Assembly (NCBI GenBank): GCA_017427625.1
Contig: JAFRSL010000131.1
Location: forward strand, 1-7,316
Origin: Synergistaceae bacterium
GTDB taxonomy: Bacteria; Synergistota; Synergistia; Synergistales; Aminobacteriaceae
DNA length: 7,316 nucleotides
Reading direction: 5' to 3'
Position 1 is the first letter of the stretch. The number at the start of each line of letters is the position of its first letter. Made by a program: the position numbers and the translations under genes. Positions 6,494 through 7,316 of this stretch are shown piece after piece. Under the pieces are notes generated by a model. That model was not told where the DNA came from. It did not search any database and saw nothing but the letters and a program-made list of their open reading frames with translations.

Positions 6494-6651
6494 AATTCTT
6501 CCCCAAATATTTCCCAACATTATCTCAACAGGTTTGATTCCGTAGCTTCATGTTTGCATGTTTTAGCCTTCGTTCATTTATGAGGGTTGATTTTGCGTTG
6601 ATTGAGATGTAATCTTTCGCGCGAAAATAATACGGAAGTGAGACTCAAAAT
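6494..6651. other. Intergenic stretch between tRNA-Asn and the SSF gene
   Basis: No open reading frame of note and no good terminator hairpin is visible after the tRNA. The region is AT-rich. It holds two adjacent CATGTTTN elements (6549-6556 and 6557-6564), the second reading CATGTTTT like the arms of the divergent operator, and a 12-bp perfect palindrome TTTCGCGCGAAA at 6615-6626. Confidence 0.6.
6602..6631 (+). promoter_or_regulatory. Candidate SSF promoter with palindromic operator in its spacer
   Basis: TTGAGA (6602-6607) and AATAAT (6626-6631) each match consensus in five of six bases and are 18 bases apart. The perfect palindrome TTTCGCGCGAAA (6615-6626) fills the spacer and would be an ideal repressor site. 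A drawback is that the predicted start (~6638) leaves a leader of only about 14 bases. An alternative is TTGATT (6587-6592) with TGTAAT (6608-6613) at a 15-base spacer, which would place the palindrome at the start point. Confidence 0.4.
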
Positions 6652-7316
6652 ATGCTCATCAAAACAGTATTAGTGATATTGTTCTTCGGTGTCATGATAG
6701 GCATCGGCCTCTACTGCCGCAAGCATTCAACCGACGTAAGCGGCTTCGTTCTCGGCGGGCGTGCTGTAGGCCCGTGGCTAACGGCTTTTGCTTACGGGAC
6801 AAGCTACTTCTCTGCGGTCGTCTTCGTGGGATATGCGGGACAATTCGGCTGGCGTTACGGAATCGCAGCGACTTGGGCGGGACTCGGAAACGCTTTCATC
6901 GGCTCGCTGATGGCTTGGGCTGTTCTAGGAAGGCGCACCAGAATCATGAGCCAGTACCTCAGCAGCGCAACAATGCCCGACTTCTTCGGCAAGAGATTTC
7001 GCAGCGATGCCCTCAAAATTGCAGCGTCGGTGATTTGCTTCATCTTCCTCATTCCATATACAGCGTCGCTCTACAACGGATTGAGCCGCCTCTTCGGAAT
7101 GGCGTTCAGCGTCGATTACTCGGTCTGCGTAATCGTCATGGCCATTTTGACGGGGATTTACGTCGTCGCGGGCGGATACATGGCAACGGCAATCAACGAC
7201 TTCATTCAGGGAATAATAATGTTAATCGGGATCGTCGCGGTAATCGTTGCGGTTCTTGAGAGCAAGGGCGGACTTTCGGAGGCTCTCGCAGGCATAGCGC
7301 AGATTTCAGACCCTCA
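6652..7316 (+). CDS. Sodium:solute symporter (SSF family), N-terminal part
   Basis: This is a membrane transporter of the Na+-coupled SSF family (PutP/SGLT-like). It is truncated by the right edge after about 221 residues of a likely ~500. Visible features are a first helix at ~4-20; the GFVLGGRAVGPWLTAFAYGTSYFSA stretch (31-55), typical of the cytoplasmic loop and helix 2; a polar segment with SSATMPDFFGKRF (about 104-116), matching the family's 'T-x-P-DFF-x-RF' pattern; and GGYMATAINDFIQG (about 175-188), the SSF signature with its conserved Asp and Gln. The start ATG is preceded by a modest GGAAGTGAG ribosome site (6634-6642). The family assignment is firm; SSF substrates range from sugars to amino acids and carboxylates, so none is claimed. 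Confidence 0.92.
   Translation, partial: MLIKTVLVILFFGVMIGIGLYCRKHSTDVSGFVLGGRAVGPWLTAFAYGTSYFSAVVFVGYAGQFGWRYGIAATWAGLGNAFIGSLMAWAVLGRRTRIMSQYLSSATMPDFFGKRFRSDALKIAASVICFIFLIPYTASLYNGLSRLFGMAFSVDYSVCVIVMAILTGIYVVAGGYMATAINDFIQGIIMLIGIVAVIVAVLESKGGLSEALAGIAQISDP

Noticed and set aside
6549..6564. CATG-TTTG-CATG followed by TTTT, as a tRNA terminator
   Set aside because: A four-pair stem with a four-base loop is too weak. The CATGTTT repetition is better noted as a possible binding element.
6774..7259. A 161-residue plus-strand open frame
   Set aside because: It is in a different frame from the SSF gene, which gives clear transporter motifs across the same bases. The translation is arginine-rich and featureless.

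Overview
This is a bacterial window with roughly balanced base composition. It carries four transport-related loci, one intracellular glycosidase, one AraC-type regulator and one tRNA. Strong AGGAGG-type ribosome sites, tight gene packing and a CCA-encoding tRNA-Asn fit a Gram-negative-type or Firmicutes-like anaerobe. A periplasmic-binding-protein transporter beside a cation-coupled sugar symporter would suit a gut or host-associated organism such as a Synergistota or Bacillota member. The phylum is a guess; nothing in the window fixes it.

Layout from left to right. Positions 1-2048 (minus strand) hold a tripartite tricarboxylate transporter operon in the order tctC-tctB-tctA, with tctA cut by the window edge. 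Positions 2063-2302 are a regulatory stretch: a rho-independent terminator for the upstream operon (2256-2287), a 16-bp direct repeat with a third partial copy (2203-2245), and a weak candidate tctC promoter. Positions 2303-5242 (minus strand) hold a two-gene operon: a GPH-family (MelB-like) sugar symporter followed, with no intervening base, by a cytoplasmic GH78-like (alpha-L-rhamnosidase-type) six-hairpin glycosidase. Positions 5243-5368 are a divergent control region with two overlapping promoters that share one -10 segment, flanked by an inverted ACATGTTTT repeat. Positions 5369-6388 (plus strand) encode a cupin-AraC regulator. A tRNA-Asn(GTT) follows at 6418-6493, and its candidate promoter lies in the end of the araC gene. 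At 6652 the 5' part of a sodium:solute symporter (SSF) begins and runs off the window.

Reading of the whole: the divergent araC-type gene and the symporter-glycosidase pair look like a small glycoside-utilisation unit. The symporter would import an intact small glycoside, the intracellular enzyme would cleave it, and the regulator would sense the sugar. The Tct operon has its own leader and terminator-insulated start, and would import a carboxylate by a separate route. The SSF gene may belong to the same regulon, because CATGTTT elements resembling the divergent-promoter sites lie upstream of it; this is inference. I did not find a clearly unprecedented system. The most distinctive items are the shared-core divergent promoter, the non-canonical short GH78-like enzyme, and the repeat array upstream of tctC.
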